Of a stretch of 64,000 bases of DNA, positions 1-11,600 are shown piece by piece. This DNA is from Beroe forskalii (taxonomy: Eukaryota > Ctenophora > Nuda > Beroida > Beroidae). A model generated the notes under the pieces. That model saw only the letters and a program-made list of their open reading frames with translations. It ran no database searches and was not told where the DNA came from. The stretch's first letter is position 1. Each line of letters opens with the position of its first letter. Made by a program: the position numbers and the translations under genes. The stretch covers positions 682,001-746,000 of the forward strand of contig WFMF01000036.1 in assembly GCA_011033025.1 (NCBI GenBank), read 5' to 3'.

Positions 1-1075
1 TAACTGGCTTTTCGGTCATAACTCCGCTTCTGGAGCTCAAAAATGAATCTAAACTTCACTGAGATGTTGCTTTTATGAAGCTCTAGATATCCTGAAAGTT
101 TCATCAAGTTTGCTCAAAAAACCTCTGAGATATACACATTTTCGTAACGCAAAAGCAAAGGTCGCATAGATTTGTATTTAAATTGGTATTAAATTACAGT
201 GTGTCATAACAAACACATGATGATATATAGCGCGTGTGGTAACAAGACTCTACGCATATAGTACTACCCTTTAAATCGGTCTAAACCTGTCGTGAGACTA
301 CTATATGTACTTTAGAGGCGTAAGACGAACACGCAGACAATATAGGCCCTATAAAGGGCAGTACTATATCCGTAAATGTCGTGTTCAGCGTAACGGAGTT
401 TTAAATCATTTGAGTGCGAGGCGAAGCAACTTTAGCCGAGTAAATCTAAATCATATTTCTGCGGGTCTGAGCCTCTAAAAAGTACTATAGTAGTCGAACG
501 GTTTACAAAAGACACACCCTGCACACAAAAGCAACATTACCTTATAAGGTAATAATAGAAAATGCTTGTTAACACAAAACAAAAAAGCGCATAACTCAGT
601 AGCCGTTTTTGAGCAATTTTGATTGTAACTTACAGGATATTACGGGCAAGATGACCAATACATATGGAGTATGCCATTTCTGACCCTCAGAAATTGAGAT
701 ATGACAGATAAACCAGTGTTTTGTTTTTGTTTTGTGTGAACAACTGCTTTTCTTACTATTACCATATGGAGCTCAAAAATGAATCTAACAAGCTTCACTG
801 AGATGTTGCTTTTATGAAGCTCTTAATATCCTGAAAGTTTCATCAAGTTTGCTCAAAAACCTCGGAAATATGCATTTTTGTAACGCAAAAGCAAAGGTCG
901 CGTAGATGTGTATTTTAAATTGGTGCTGTCGATATTTAAACATGATATAAAGCGCGCGCAGGGCTTTATAATAGTACTACCGTGTTCGTCTTGTCGTGAG
1001 ACTACTATAGTACTTTAGTTTGCACATTGTATATAACGTGCAAATTGTATATAACGTGCAGGCTAAATCCTACTA
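1..1075. repeat. Diverged duplicated repeat, about 735-bp spacing
   Basis: A stretch beginning GGAGCTCAAAAATGAATCTA near 33 recurs near 769, and similarity continues for roughly 170 bp (GAGATGTTGCTTTTATGAAG follows in both). Further short matches with AGTACTA and CGTGAGACTACTATA motifs lie in both halves. I see no coding sequence. This looks like two decayed copies of one dispersed repeat; the family is not recognised. Confidence 0.5.
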
Positions 1076-1199
1076 TATATAATGCGTGTTGTTAATATAT
1101 ATATATGTGGTTGGCAGGCGTTAGCAATTTCAGGTAGGCAACGAAATTATGTTTTAGTCGTGTTGCAAAAACTTAGTAATAAATCAGAAAAATAATGAG

Positions 1200-1800
1200 A
1201 AATTTTTTCGGCCACCCTGAGGGGCGTGGGGGGCCACGCCCTTCTTTTCGCAAAAATTAAACTTTCGAATTTTTCAAAAATTCTTTCGCCATTGAGTTGC
1301 TTATGATGAATAAAAATTTTGAGAATTTTGTCCGAATTATTCGGTCACCCTGAGGGGCGTGGGGGGCCACGCCCTTTTTTCGCAAAAATTAAACTTTCGA
1401 ATTTTTTCAAAATTCCTTCGCCATCAAGTTGCTTATGATGAATAAAAGTTTTGAGAATTTTGTCCGAATTATTGGGTCACCCTAAGGGGCGTGGGAGGCC
1501 ACGCCCTTTTTTCACAAAAAATAGATTTTCGAATTTTTTCAAAATTCCTTCGCCATCAAGTTGCTTATGATGAATAAAAGTTTTGAGAATTTTGTCCGAA
1601 TTATTGGGTCACCCTAAGGGGCGTTTTGGGCCACGCCCTTTTTTCACAAAAAATAGATTTTCGAATTTTTTCAAAATTCCTTCGCTATGGAGTTGCTTAT
1701 GATGAGTAAGGTTTTGAGAATATTGTCGGCAATATTGGGTTACCGTTGGGGGCGTGGGAAGCTTTTTTTTCGCAGAAATTAAAGTTTCGAATTTCCCCTC
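1200..1800. repeat. Tandem repeat, about 131-bp unit, five copies
   Basis: Five successive copies begin with a variant of GGTCACCCTGAGGGGCGTGG (near 1207, 1343, 1474, 1606 and 1737). Each is followed by CCACGCCC, a run of T, TTTCGAATTTTT and GTTGCTTATGATGA. Copies diverge most at the right end. The short minus-strand reading frame across 1609-1803 is only repeat sequence. Confidence 0.75.
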
Positions 1801-2381
1801 CAAACTCGCACGGTCAAATCACTGTCAAAGGGACATGTGGCTGTTAGCTCATGCGGCTGCCATCATTCGCCGTCCGTAGGACGGGAACCGACTAGTTGTA
1901 TATAACGGCTACAGCCTACGCTCGTAACCTCTACAATTATTCATGCAAATTTAACGCAAACGTGAAATGATTTGATTTTTGGAAGCATAAATAAGTTTTC
2001 TTTGGAAGCATAAAAAAGTTTTCTTTGCCTCTTTGAATGAAATATTACTTTTGTTTGCCAAGCCTAATGACCGATTTACTTCTCATCTCAATCGCTTGAA
2101 TTAGTAAATTAACAACACGTTCCCTAACATTAGGGTTGAAAAGTAAAATCCTGAAGAGTGTCATGGAATGTCATCTGCAAATCAAGAGTAAGCTTAATCT
2201 AAATGTCATCGATTTAAATAGATGAATTTTTCATACGACGATTTAATAGGTAGATCTTAATCTTCATTGCTATGTTTCTTCATTCGAACTGCTTGAAAAT
2301 AATAAGCAATTCGTGAAAAATCAGCTTATTTAACCAGGTTACGGGGTTAACATACTTTTTACATACTTTACATCATTTCAG

Positions 2382-3578
2382 ATCAAAGTCACGGCCTTGC
2401 TGGTGATCTTGCTTTTGATAACAGGCTTCAAAGTCATACCAAATAGTCCGACCCAAAACACCCAAGTTACCGTTTCTCTATCGGAAAACCCCGTGGATTT
2501 CATCGACATGGCCGCAGAAATACCCGGATTATTCCAGGAAGCCGCCCCCTACAGATCTAACCTGAGTTACTTCTGGCAAGAGAATCCTGATGTCAAAGAG
2601 ACCCTGCCTGCAGCATTCCTGGAGAATTACAAGAGCTTCTGCTGGTTCAACAAGACTAACCAGGCAGAACTGCTGTGTCTGCCTCGGCTTTACTTGGGGG
2701 GCTTCATCAAGTGTGGCTCTACAGAGCTTCACGAGAAGATAAACTTCCACCCGGACATACAATACGGAGCAGTGAAGGAACACAAGTGGTGGTCAAGGTA
2801 CAGATTGCCGCACAATTGGACAGAAATGCGTAACTTCGTGAAGCGACCCTTTTCATCCTACCTCCGAGGACTTCAGCCGTGGAAAGTAGGCACGAGTACT
2901 GTTCTGTTTGATAGCTCTGCCACCCTGGTGTGGCATTACTTGTTCTGGGAAGGGAGGTATCCGGAGTTGAAGGAGCGTCCCTATTCCTATGCGGACGTTA
3001 TCCACGCCATCACACCCCACGCTAAAGTACTGGTAGTGGTCCGGAACCCCATAGACCGCTTGTGGTCTGGATACTTGTTTTTCCTGGGCAATAATTGGCC
3101 GTCTACGTTCGGTCCAAAAAATCTTTCGGCTGAGGCCTTTGACAAGGCTGTCAGAAATGAAATAGACAGGTTCAGAGTCTGCGTGAAGGAGAAAGGTTTG
3201 AGAAAATGCTGCTTTGATACAAAGCATTTAGATCGTTATGACAGAGCTGTCGTTCCTATCACTCTCAGCATTTACGTCTGCTATATTCAGGAGTGGAAGG
3301 AAAAGTTCGGAGATCAGTTGAAAGTCATTCGGCTGGAGGATTACATGGGAGACCGAGCCAAAACATTAGCAAGCATATATGAGTTTGTAGACCTTCCTCC
3401 GATGCAACATGATGAAATTACCCAGCAAATCGAATCACATAGCCGAGTCAAAAATAAAGGAAAACACAAAAATTTAGCCATGTTAAAAAGTACAAGAGAC
3501 TTACTCAACTCATTTTATAAACCATTTAATGAAGAATTAGCTAGGGTCTTGGGAGATGAAAGGTTCTTGTATGGTTAA
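2382..3578 (+). CDS. CHST15-like carbohydrate sulfotransferase, main 3' exon (copy 1)
   Basis: Seen: an open frame of about 398 codons ending TAA at 3576-3578. No ATG opens it; the frame runs back to a TTTCAG acceptor at 2376-2381. A 5' exon with the start codon is therefore expected upstream and was not found. The frame begins with a hydrophobic segment (LLVILLLITG), suiting a Golgi type II membrane anchor. Counting from the TTG at 2397, the 5'-PAPS-binding motif is FIKCGSTEL (K105 to T109), followed by KEHKWWSR (128-135). The 3'-PAPS motif is VVRNPIDRLWSGY (R216, S224), and the tail is RLEDY then FYKPFNEELARVLGDE. Known: these match CHST15 (GalNAc-4-sulfate 6-O-sulfotransferase) proteins, which transfer sulfate from PAPS to chondroitin-type glycans. 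Inferred: same reaction class; the acceptor is unknown. It lies on the same strand as POLE and may be nested in a POLE intron. It is about 95% identical to the copy at 18688-19884. Confidence 0.85.
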   Translation: MKVTALLVILLLITGFKVIPNSPTQNTQVTVSLSENPVDFIDMAAEIPGLFQEAAPYRSNLSYFWQENPDVKETLPAAFLENYKSFCWFNKTNQAELLCLPRLYLGGFIKCGSTELHEKINFHPDIQYGAVKEHKWWSRYRLPHNWTEMRNFVKRPFSSYLRGLQPWKVGTSTVLFDSSATLVWHYLFWEGRYPELKERPYSYADVIHAITPHAKVLVVVRNPIDRLWSGYLFFLGNNWPSTFGPKNLSAEAFDKAVRNEIDRFRVCVKEKGLRKCCFDTKHLDRYDRAVVPITLSIYVCYIQEWKEKFGDQLKVIRLEDYMGDRAKTLASIYEFVDLPPMQHDEITQQIESHSRVKNKGKHKNLAMLKSTRDLLNSFYKPFNEELARVLGDERFLYG

Positions 3579-5191
3579 CTAAGGGTTTTCTTTTCAGGTA
3601 GCCACAGGCCCAACCTAAGATGCTGGAATATTTCGTCATTCAGGCCCACTTTTTTTCACCACATGCCCACTTTTAACAGAAACTTGATCAGGCCCATTTG
3701 ATACATCACAGGCCTATTTGAGATAATACAAGCCCATTTAAGACAGCACTGGCCGATATGTGACAATGTATGCCTATTAATTGATACTTCACAGGCCTAT
3801 TTGTGACATAAAAAGAATTGCGCCTGCCGACACAATTCTTGCAAAGACCCTTAATTTGCTTGATGTCTTGTAACCAACATTTTGGAATTTGAAACGACCT
3901 GGGCAACATGCTTATTTGGTCGTGCCATCATGTATTTCGAAATCTAACCTGAATTAAACTTATTACTGAAAACTTTCTGTGACCTGATTTAAAACCTTTC
4001 TGATGAACTGATTGGGCTAGGATCATTTTTTGCTATCAGAAAACTGAAGATAAGCAAGAAAATAAAATTTGAAATTTGACTATAAACCCGTGACCTCCAG
4101 CGTGCCAGCACTACTAAGTCTGACGCGCTAACCGATTGAGCTACGAAATCATAAAATGACATGTTAATTATGTGTAACAATACGTGTAAAATTTCAGTTT
4201 TTTTATTGTGATACTGATTCAATTTTTCACATCATTTCTCAGAGAATAGTCAAATTTGGCAAATACATTTACTCGGTCAATATCTTTTTTGGCGAAAAAA
4301 ATCGTGTTTTTGTGTTTGAAATAGAAATAAAATAATTTGCATTAGATTTGGTCGATATAAAACTTTAGTGACTGGGAATGTGGCACGGATGGGCCTGGTC
4401 AACGTATGAGATTAAAATTACGACAACCGACAGCTTTATTTTATTTTGATGTATGTGATATGGGGGGGACAACAGGGATGAGGGACATTATTATAAAGGA
4501 GCAGTCATCACCCTCCCAGACCATGGGATTGAAAAAAACAGGAAAAACCATATTTCTCACCCTCCCAGAAATGATCTCTGCCAATTATTTGTTTGCCTTT
4601 TATTCCTTAAAGCAAACCATTGGAAAACCCATCTTAGACCAGGTCAATTTGAAACATGGGCTACACTGCAGTCCCAAAATCACCCCTACCCCCTTTTTTC
4701 AACAACTCCTCGGATTTTGAAATTAATGACAAAATTTCAAAATCCAGAAAAAAGCTCGTTCTAGGATGCCAGGAAAGAAAAACCTTTTGGTTAACATACT
4801 TATCACTTTTATTTGAATATCATAATCTCATATTGTAAACATTATTTATATCAAAATTGTGATGATAGAATATTTATTTGATGTTATTTTCTAAATTCTC
4901 TACAGTTAACTAGGTAGGACGAGCTTTAATTTGCTCAACAGGGATGATAAATCGCTCATCATTTATAATCAATATCATTGGGATCGGAAGACCATATGGG
5001 GACGACCAAAAATGTTGCATTTGAAAAATTATTTGTCACTTGTAGGACTCTTCAATTCCAACCCTAATCCTAAAAACCCCCAATTTTAATGGGCTAGAAT
5101 GGACTTTTTGGACCATAAATGGCCATATCATAATTAAGACGAATCGTGTCTTTCTCCAAGTTCTTAGTTGTATTTCTTCTCTTTTTCACAG
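3579..5191. other. Gene-free stretch between CHST15-like exon and POLE exons
   Basis: The first 200 bp hold degenerate repeats of AGGCCCA/AGGCCTATTTG. The same motifs follow the second CHST15-like exon at 18400-18670. A small hairpin (AAGAATTGCGCC, loop TGCC) lies at 3813-3840, and a tRNA-like stretch at about 4078-4150. I see no convincing exon; short frames at 4406-4838 look random. Confidence 0.5.
4078..4150 (-). other. Degenerate tRNA-like sequence (SINE head or tRNA relic)
   Basis: The minus strand reads GTAGCTCAATCGGTTAGCGC, a good match to an A box. About 40 nt later comes GGTCACGGGTTTATAG, a poor match to a B box. The anticodon arm and acceptor stem do not pair well, so I do not call a functional tRNA. 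It may be the head of a tRNA-derived SINE or a tRNA pseudogene. It lies inside arm-A sequence absent from arm B. Confidence 0.3.
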
Positions 5192-5690
5192 GTGAGCCGC
5201 CCATATTCAAGGAGGGCATGGCACAGTTCAACAGTTGGCTTTCATTCCACAAGCAGAAGTGGAAGTTACAGAAGAAAATAAGAGACCACAATTCGACTTC
5301 CAAGGTAAGCCTTGGTCAGAGAGTTTCGGAACTATGTCACGGTCAGTTGGGGTCTAACGTCCGATCTCCTCACCATACTCTAGTAGGCGGGAAGTGACCG
5401 GCTGCATGGAAGATAAAGCGTTCCAAGGTCCCTCTGCTGTTTGAAACCCAAGATTTCCCAAATCAGGCCTGTATTATATTCACCACTGCCGACCCTGACA
5501 GGTATCGGCGTTTGGAAGTACAGCCCCTACTCGGAAGCAAGGTGGAGCTCGGACCATGGACAAGTTCGTGCGGCAAGGCCAGCAGAGCATCCTGAGGAGC
5601 ATCTGGCAGGTCATCCAAGTAGTGCCGCTGGGAACACCCGGAACATTCCGACTGTGGGTGTCTATCGACGGGAACATTCAGCAACTAAGG
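5192..5690 (+). CDS. POLE: POLE exons 1-2 of those visible
   Basis: Exon 5192-5304 reads EGMAQFNSWLSFHKQKWKLQ, and exon 5502-5690 reads QQSILRSIWQVIQVVP followed by TFRLWVSIDGN. Both match the segment preceding the C-terminal POLE domain. These two exons and their shared intron are the part copied to 17265-17990 and to 54900-55214 plus 62213-62479. Here the frames and splice sites are intact. Junction phases are 0/0. Confidence 0.85.
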
Positions 5691-8600
5691 GTAAGGAGAC
5701 TTTCAGGAATAGCAGTGGAGATATTCTCAAAAAGAGGATTCCCTAACTCAATAACACAAAATATGCGCCAACTGTGTTAGTTATTATCGCCACTCTTCAT
5801 CATGAAGTTTCCGTACGTGTCTCCAGGAAATGTGATTACTCCATATCATCCTTCGCCAGGTGACAGTGCCTCGGATATTCTACGTCAACTGCAGGACCCC
5901 CAAGGAGCGGGAGCAGGGGGAGCTGTGGAGGAAAACCAGCAAACTCCTCCCCCGCTCTGCCCCTCTTCTCAACCTCTACGAGTACACTGTTCCAGAGGAC
6001 GTCTTCCAGCAACACGCCGGTAAGGTTTGGATTGGCTGATTGGTGATACCAAACTCTGATTATTCCATCTGTACCTATGTTTAAAATAAGTGGGTTTTGG
6101 TTTTGCTAGCATGAACGGATCATGATCCCTGATCCTTCACCTTCGAAAACCCGTCACTCTTTTTACAGGGGAGATATCGACCGAGTTAGCTGGCCCTGAC
6201 GTGGAGGGTGTCTATGAAACGAACGTCCCTCCTCTCTTCAGAATCCTGGTGCAGCTGGGGTGTGCGTGTGCTGTGCAGCCCGAGCACGCCAGATACAGGT
6301 ACTGAAACTACCAACATTCGAGGACCCTCATTCGTTCTGACATGTATTAGGGGAGGGTATTTCACTGCGTTCGCTCAATATTCAGTACATTCGAGTTGTT
6401 AAATAATTCAGTACTCTTTAGAGGCGCCTCCAAATTCTTGATAATAGTGCATGCTGCATTCCACGCGCGAAGAAATAGCTATTGACTTTCAAAACCCACC
6501 AATCTGCGATATGAAGTGTATTAACTTCCTATCATCACCATGATATCTACAATAATCCTTCTACTCACTCCCAGATCATTGACTAACGACTCCTCGGATA
6601 TCTTCGAGCTGGAGAGCCTCCAGTTCCGCTCTGAAGCTGAGATCTCCTACTTGAGCAATGTGGAGTACTTGTACCTCTACGAGATAAACAGTGGCAAGAG
6701 GAACGTGATCTGTGTCGTGAGCAGGGCGGAGCACAAGGGAACCGTCTTCGTGTCGGATACCTCCAAAACCAACAGCGTGGGGAATCTAGGTAGTTCTTGA
6801 ATTCATCAGAATTCAGAATGAAATTATTTGTGGACCCTAAAATTATAGATGAATGAGCCTTCGCTCATGCCGCTTCTACCACTACGTCTTAAATAACTAA
6901 ATAGTATTAGCATTACCCAAGGTTTTTAAATACTATTTTTTAAACGACAAAAAATACAATACCTATTTTTGGCAGACACTGCCGTACTTTTTCTCCTTCA
7001 ATTTTTAAATTTTGTTTAAACTTCAAATAAGCCGCATATTGTCCTTATTTGGTAGCGCATGAGCGCATACTTTTTCACGTATTTAATAACACCTATTCAG
7101 AATCTGTCAATCTGTGTTGAAATTTCTTAGTAGTCACGTATTGTGAGAAAAATACACGTACTTTTTTCAGAGGCCAATACGTCGTACTTTTTGGCGATTC
7201 TTTTCACGTATTTAGCATCCTGATTCCTGGGCATTACTTATTTCAACACTATCAACAAATTCCTCCTCTAACAGTAATGAAATCCCTCAATCTAGGTAAT
7301 CACTACAGATCTATTTACCCTCAAGAAAGTGAAGGATTATCGGAGGTCTACATCCCTCCAGAGGACATGAGGTTTGGACACTTAGGAAAGCAGGAACTTA
7401 GTAGACCATTGGGCCGTGTTGCCCTCCGAAAAGTTTTTTCTTCCCATTGGCATTAGCATAGGATCCTACCAGTCTATTTGAATCGAATTTTTAACTAGTG
7501 GAGCGGAGGTCTCGGAGCGGAAGCCCCCAGACCGGAATCAACAGGATTTCAACTCATACTCCAGACTAATTTGAAAGTTTTGTATTTATGCACTGTTTAG
7601 GTTTGAAGTGAGAGTGGAAGATAACATGAAGACAACGGGCAGAGCTGTTCAGAGATACATAACTGATTACCGGGACAGGCATAAGAGTGTGGTTATACTC
7701 CTCCAGACTCTAGATCAGACCAACATTCAGGTTAGGCGGAGTGATTAAACACTCTAGATCTATGTTAGAGTTTGTTATCAGAAGCTTCCGAAAATCAGCT
7801 GAGAGCCAATAATGGGAGGCATGTAGGTATTTGCTCTGACAATAATGGGGCGTTTCCCTTTTAATCAATAGCCATTCTCAACTATGACTGTCGCTGGCGT
7901 AATCAGCGACAGAATATCATTCGTTTATAGCATTTTGTGAGATTTGGAAGGTTTCAAATTCGAAGCAAAGCCCACATGTTGATCCATCATAATTGTTCCC
8001 AAACTTTCTGATCCACACAACAGCATCCAGGTGCCAGCCATCAGCTCCTGCCCAGTGATCAAAGTACCCTGGGACTCCACTGACTCCCTCGCCATGCTCG
8101 ACTGGCAAAGACACGCTTCAAGGAAGATGCTGTCTAATTTCTTCAGCTCTCTCAGTCAAGTCTTCAGATATCTGTTAATTTTAAACTTGGCTATTGGACA
8201 TAAGTTAACATAAGTTAACATCTCCAGATGAGAAAAAACTCAGGATTTTTATAGCATCATGAGATGTTGAATACCAGTCTATTTGTAAATTTGCAACCCT
8301 TTCCCGTCCATCTTAAACCCCTCCTTTCTTCAGCTCTCTCAAGTGGCTGGAACACAACATCACGTACGCGCGCTACGTGCACGTGCCCATTGGCAACGTG
8401 TCAGAGGACCTGCCGGTGCTGGCAGGTGACGTGTTCTACGCGCGGCACCTGCTCAAGCAAAACCACGTGCTGTGGGCGCACCCTGGCCCGGTGCCAGACC
8501 TGGGAGGCAAGGAGGAGGACGACCACCGCCTGATGCGCGCCACTGAGCAGGAGCACGTGCTGTCTCTCAACTTCCCTGCTGCTTACAACACTGCCTGCGT

Positions 8601-11600
8601 AGAGGTGAGGCTTACAACACTGCCTGCGTAGAGGTGAGGCTTACAACACTGCCTGCGTAGAGGTGAGGCTTACAACACTGCCTGCGTAGAGGTGAGGCTT
8701 ACAACACTGCCTGCGTAGAGGTGAGCCTTACAACACTGCCTGCGTAGAGGTGAGGCTTACAACACTGCCTGCGTAGAGGTGAGGCTTACAACACTGCCTG
8801 CGTAGAGGTGAGGCTTACAACACTGCCTGCGTAGAGGTGAGGCTTACAACACTGCCTGCGTAGAGGTGCCTGCGTAGAGGTGAGCCTTACAACACTGCCT
8901 GCGTAGAGGTGAGGCTTACAACACTGCCTGCGTAGAGGTGAGGCTTACAACACTGCCTGCGTAGAGGTGAGGCTTACAACACTGCCTGCGTAGAGGTGAG
9001 GCTTACAACACTGCCTGCGTAGAGGTGAGGCTTACAACACTGCCTGCGTAGAGGTGAGGCTTACAACACTGCCTGCGTAGAGGTGAGGCTTACAACACTG
9101 CCTGCGTAGAGGTGAGGCTTACAACACTGCCTGCGTAGAGGTGAGGCTTACAACACTGCCTGCGTAGAGGTGAGGCTTACAACACTGCCTGCGTAGAGGT
9201 GAGGCTTACAACACTGCCTGCGTAGAGGTGAGGCTTACAACACTGCCTGCGTAGAGGTGAGGCTTACAACACTGCCTGCGTAGAGGTGAGCCTTACAACA
9301 CTGCCTGCGTAGAGGTGAGGCTTACAACACTGCCTGCGTAGAGGTGAGGCTTACAACACTGCCTGCGTAGAGGTGAGGCTTACAACACTGCCTGCGTAGA
9401 GGTGAGGCTTACAACACTGCCTGCGTAGAGGTGAGGCTTACAACACTGCCTGCGTAGAGGTGAGGCTTACAACACTGCCTGCGTAGAGGTGAGGCTTACA
9501 ACACTGCCTGCGTAGAGGTGAGGCTTACAACACTGCCTGCGTAGAGGTGAGGCTTACAACACTGCCTGCGTAGAGGTGAGGCTTACAACACTGCCTGCGT
9601 AGAGGTGAGGCTTACAACACTGCCTGCGTAGAGGTGAGGCTTACAACACTGCCTGCGTAGAGGTGAGGCTTACAACACTGCCTGCGTAGAGGTGAGGCTT
9701 ACAACACTGCCTGCGTAGAGGTGAGGCTTACAACACTGCCTGCGTAGAGGTGAGGCTTACAACACTGCCTGCGTAGAGGTGAGGCTTACAACACTGCCTG
9801 CGTAGAGGTGAGGCTTACAACACTGCCTGCGTAGAGGTGAGGCTTACAACACTGCCTGCGTAGAGGTGAGGCTTACAACACTGCCTGCGTAGAGGTGAGG
9901 CTTACAACACTGCCTGCGTAGAGGTGAGGCTTACAACACTGCCTGCGTAGAGGTGAGGCTTACAACACTGCCTGCGTAGAGGTGAGGCTTACAACACTGC
10001 CTGCGTAGAGGTGAGGCTTACAACACTGCCTGCGTAGAGGTGAGGCTTACAACACTGCCTGCGTAGAGGTGAGGCTTACAACACTGCCTGCGTAGAGGTG
10101 AGGCTTACAACACTGCCTGCGTAGAGGTGAGGCTTACAACACTGCCTGCGTAGAGGTGAGGCTTACAACACTGCCTGCGTAGAGGTGAGGCTTACAACAC
10201 TGCCTGCGTAGAGGTGAGGCTTACAACACTGCCTGCGTAGAGGTGAGGCTTACAACACTGCCTGCGTAGAGGTGAGCTTTACAACACTGCCTGCGTAGAG
10301 GTGAGGCTTACAACACTGCCTGCGTAGAGGTGAGCCTTACAACACTGCCTGCGTAGAGGTGAGCCTTACAACACTGCCTGCGTAGAGGTGAGCCTTACAA
10401 CACTGCCTGCGTAGAGGTGAGCCTTACAACACTGCCTGCGTAGAGGTGAGGCTTACAACACTGCCTGCGTAGAGGTGAGCCTTACAACACTGCCTGCGTA
10501 GAGGTGAGGCTTACAACACTGCCTGCGTAGAGGTGAGGCTTACAACACTGCCTGCGTAGAGGTGAGGCTTACAACACTGCCTGCGTAGAGGTGAGGCTTA
10601 CAACACTGCCTGCGTAGAGGTGAGGCTTACAACACTGCCTGCGTAGAGGTGAGGCTTACAACACTGCCTGCGTAGAGGTGAGGCTTACAACACTGCCTGC
10701 GTAGAGGTGAGGCTTACAACACTGCCTGCGTAGAGGTGAGCCTTACAACACTGCCTGCGTAGAGGTGAGGCTTAAACACTGCCTGCGTAGAGGTGAGCCT
10801 TACAACACTGCCTGCGTAGAGGTGAGGCTTACAACACTGCCTGCGTAGAGGTGAGGCTTACAACACTGCCGCTAAGGGAAATCGGTTGGTTTTAACCGAA
10901 CCGAAACCGGAATACTGGTTAACTGGGCGTCTTTAGCCCAAAAGTAAAAGTATCGTATATTATGTTACTGATGTTTTCTATTTTATTGTAAATTTCCAGT
11001 AATGTAAAGCTTGAAAGTAGCTGTGTTCTTTTTATTGCTGAATACTATTCCGTTCTTGTCAGATAAATCTGGAGGGTTTAGCAGTGAACACCATTCTTCA
11101 CAGCCACCATGTGAACGATATTGAGGGAGTCAGCACAGTGTCCCTGGACACCATAAACCAACAGGTACGATATATCTTAATGTCTGTGATACTCGTATGC
11201 GTCTTATTGAGTTTTAGTGTTATTGCACGGCGCATTAATGTCGCTGCGAGAGAACTTCTCTTGGCGCGTAACGGCGCTAAAATTAGTCATGATCTACCAA
11301 ATCGAATACAATATTGAACAATGAACAATCCTTCCTCTAAAAAAGAAATACAATCCACATAACACTCGCACTACATCTACATATAATCCACATCTAACCG
11401 TCAGGCTGGTATAGATAAGGGATCTACATATAATCCCTTCTAACCGTCAGGTTGGTATAGATAAGGGATCTACATATAATCCCTGCTAACCGTCAGGTTG
11501 GTATAGATAAGGGGGAGGGCAGCGTGACGGTCACTGCTTACGATGAAGCAGCGCAAGTTAACCCCGCTTTTAAAGTCCTGAAGACCATGGTCATCGGATG

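Larger units (their letters stand above)
1900..5840 (+). repeat. Arm A of a large inverted duplication
   Basis: From CGGCTACAGCCTACGCTCGT near 1902 to about 5840, this arm matches the reverse complement of 17265-20365. Both arms carry, in the same relative order, a CHST15-like exon and the first two POLE exons seen here. Arm A is longer, mainly because it has extra sequence at about 3800-4400 that arm B lacks. Reading frames in arm A are intact while the POLE exons in arm B are damaged, so arm A is likely the source. The spacer between the arms (5.84-17.27 kb) holds the rest of POLE. Confidence 0.85.

Noticed and set aside
8581-10870. Regular short repeats reminiscent of a CRISPR array
   Set aside because: Units abut without unique spacers, there are no cas genes, and the context is an animal intron. 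It is a minisatellite, as are the 35-, 52- and 56-bp arrays.
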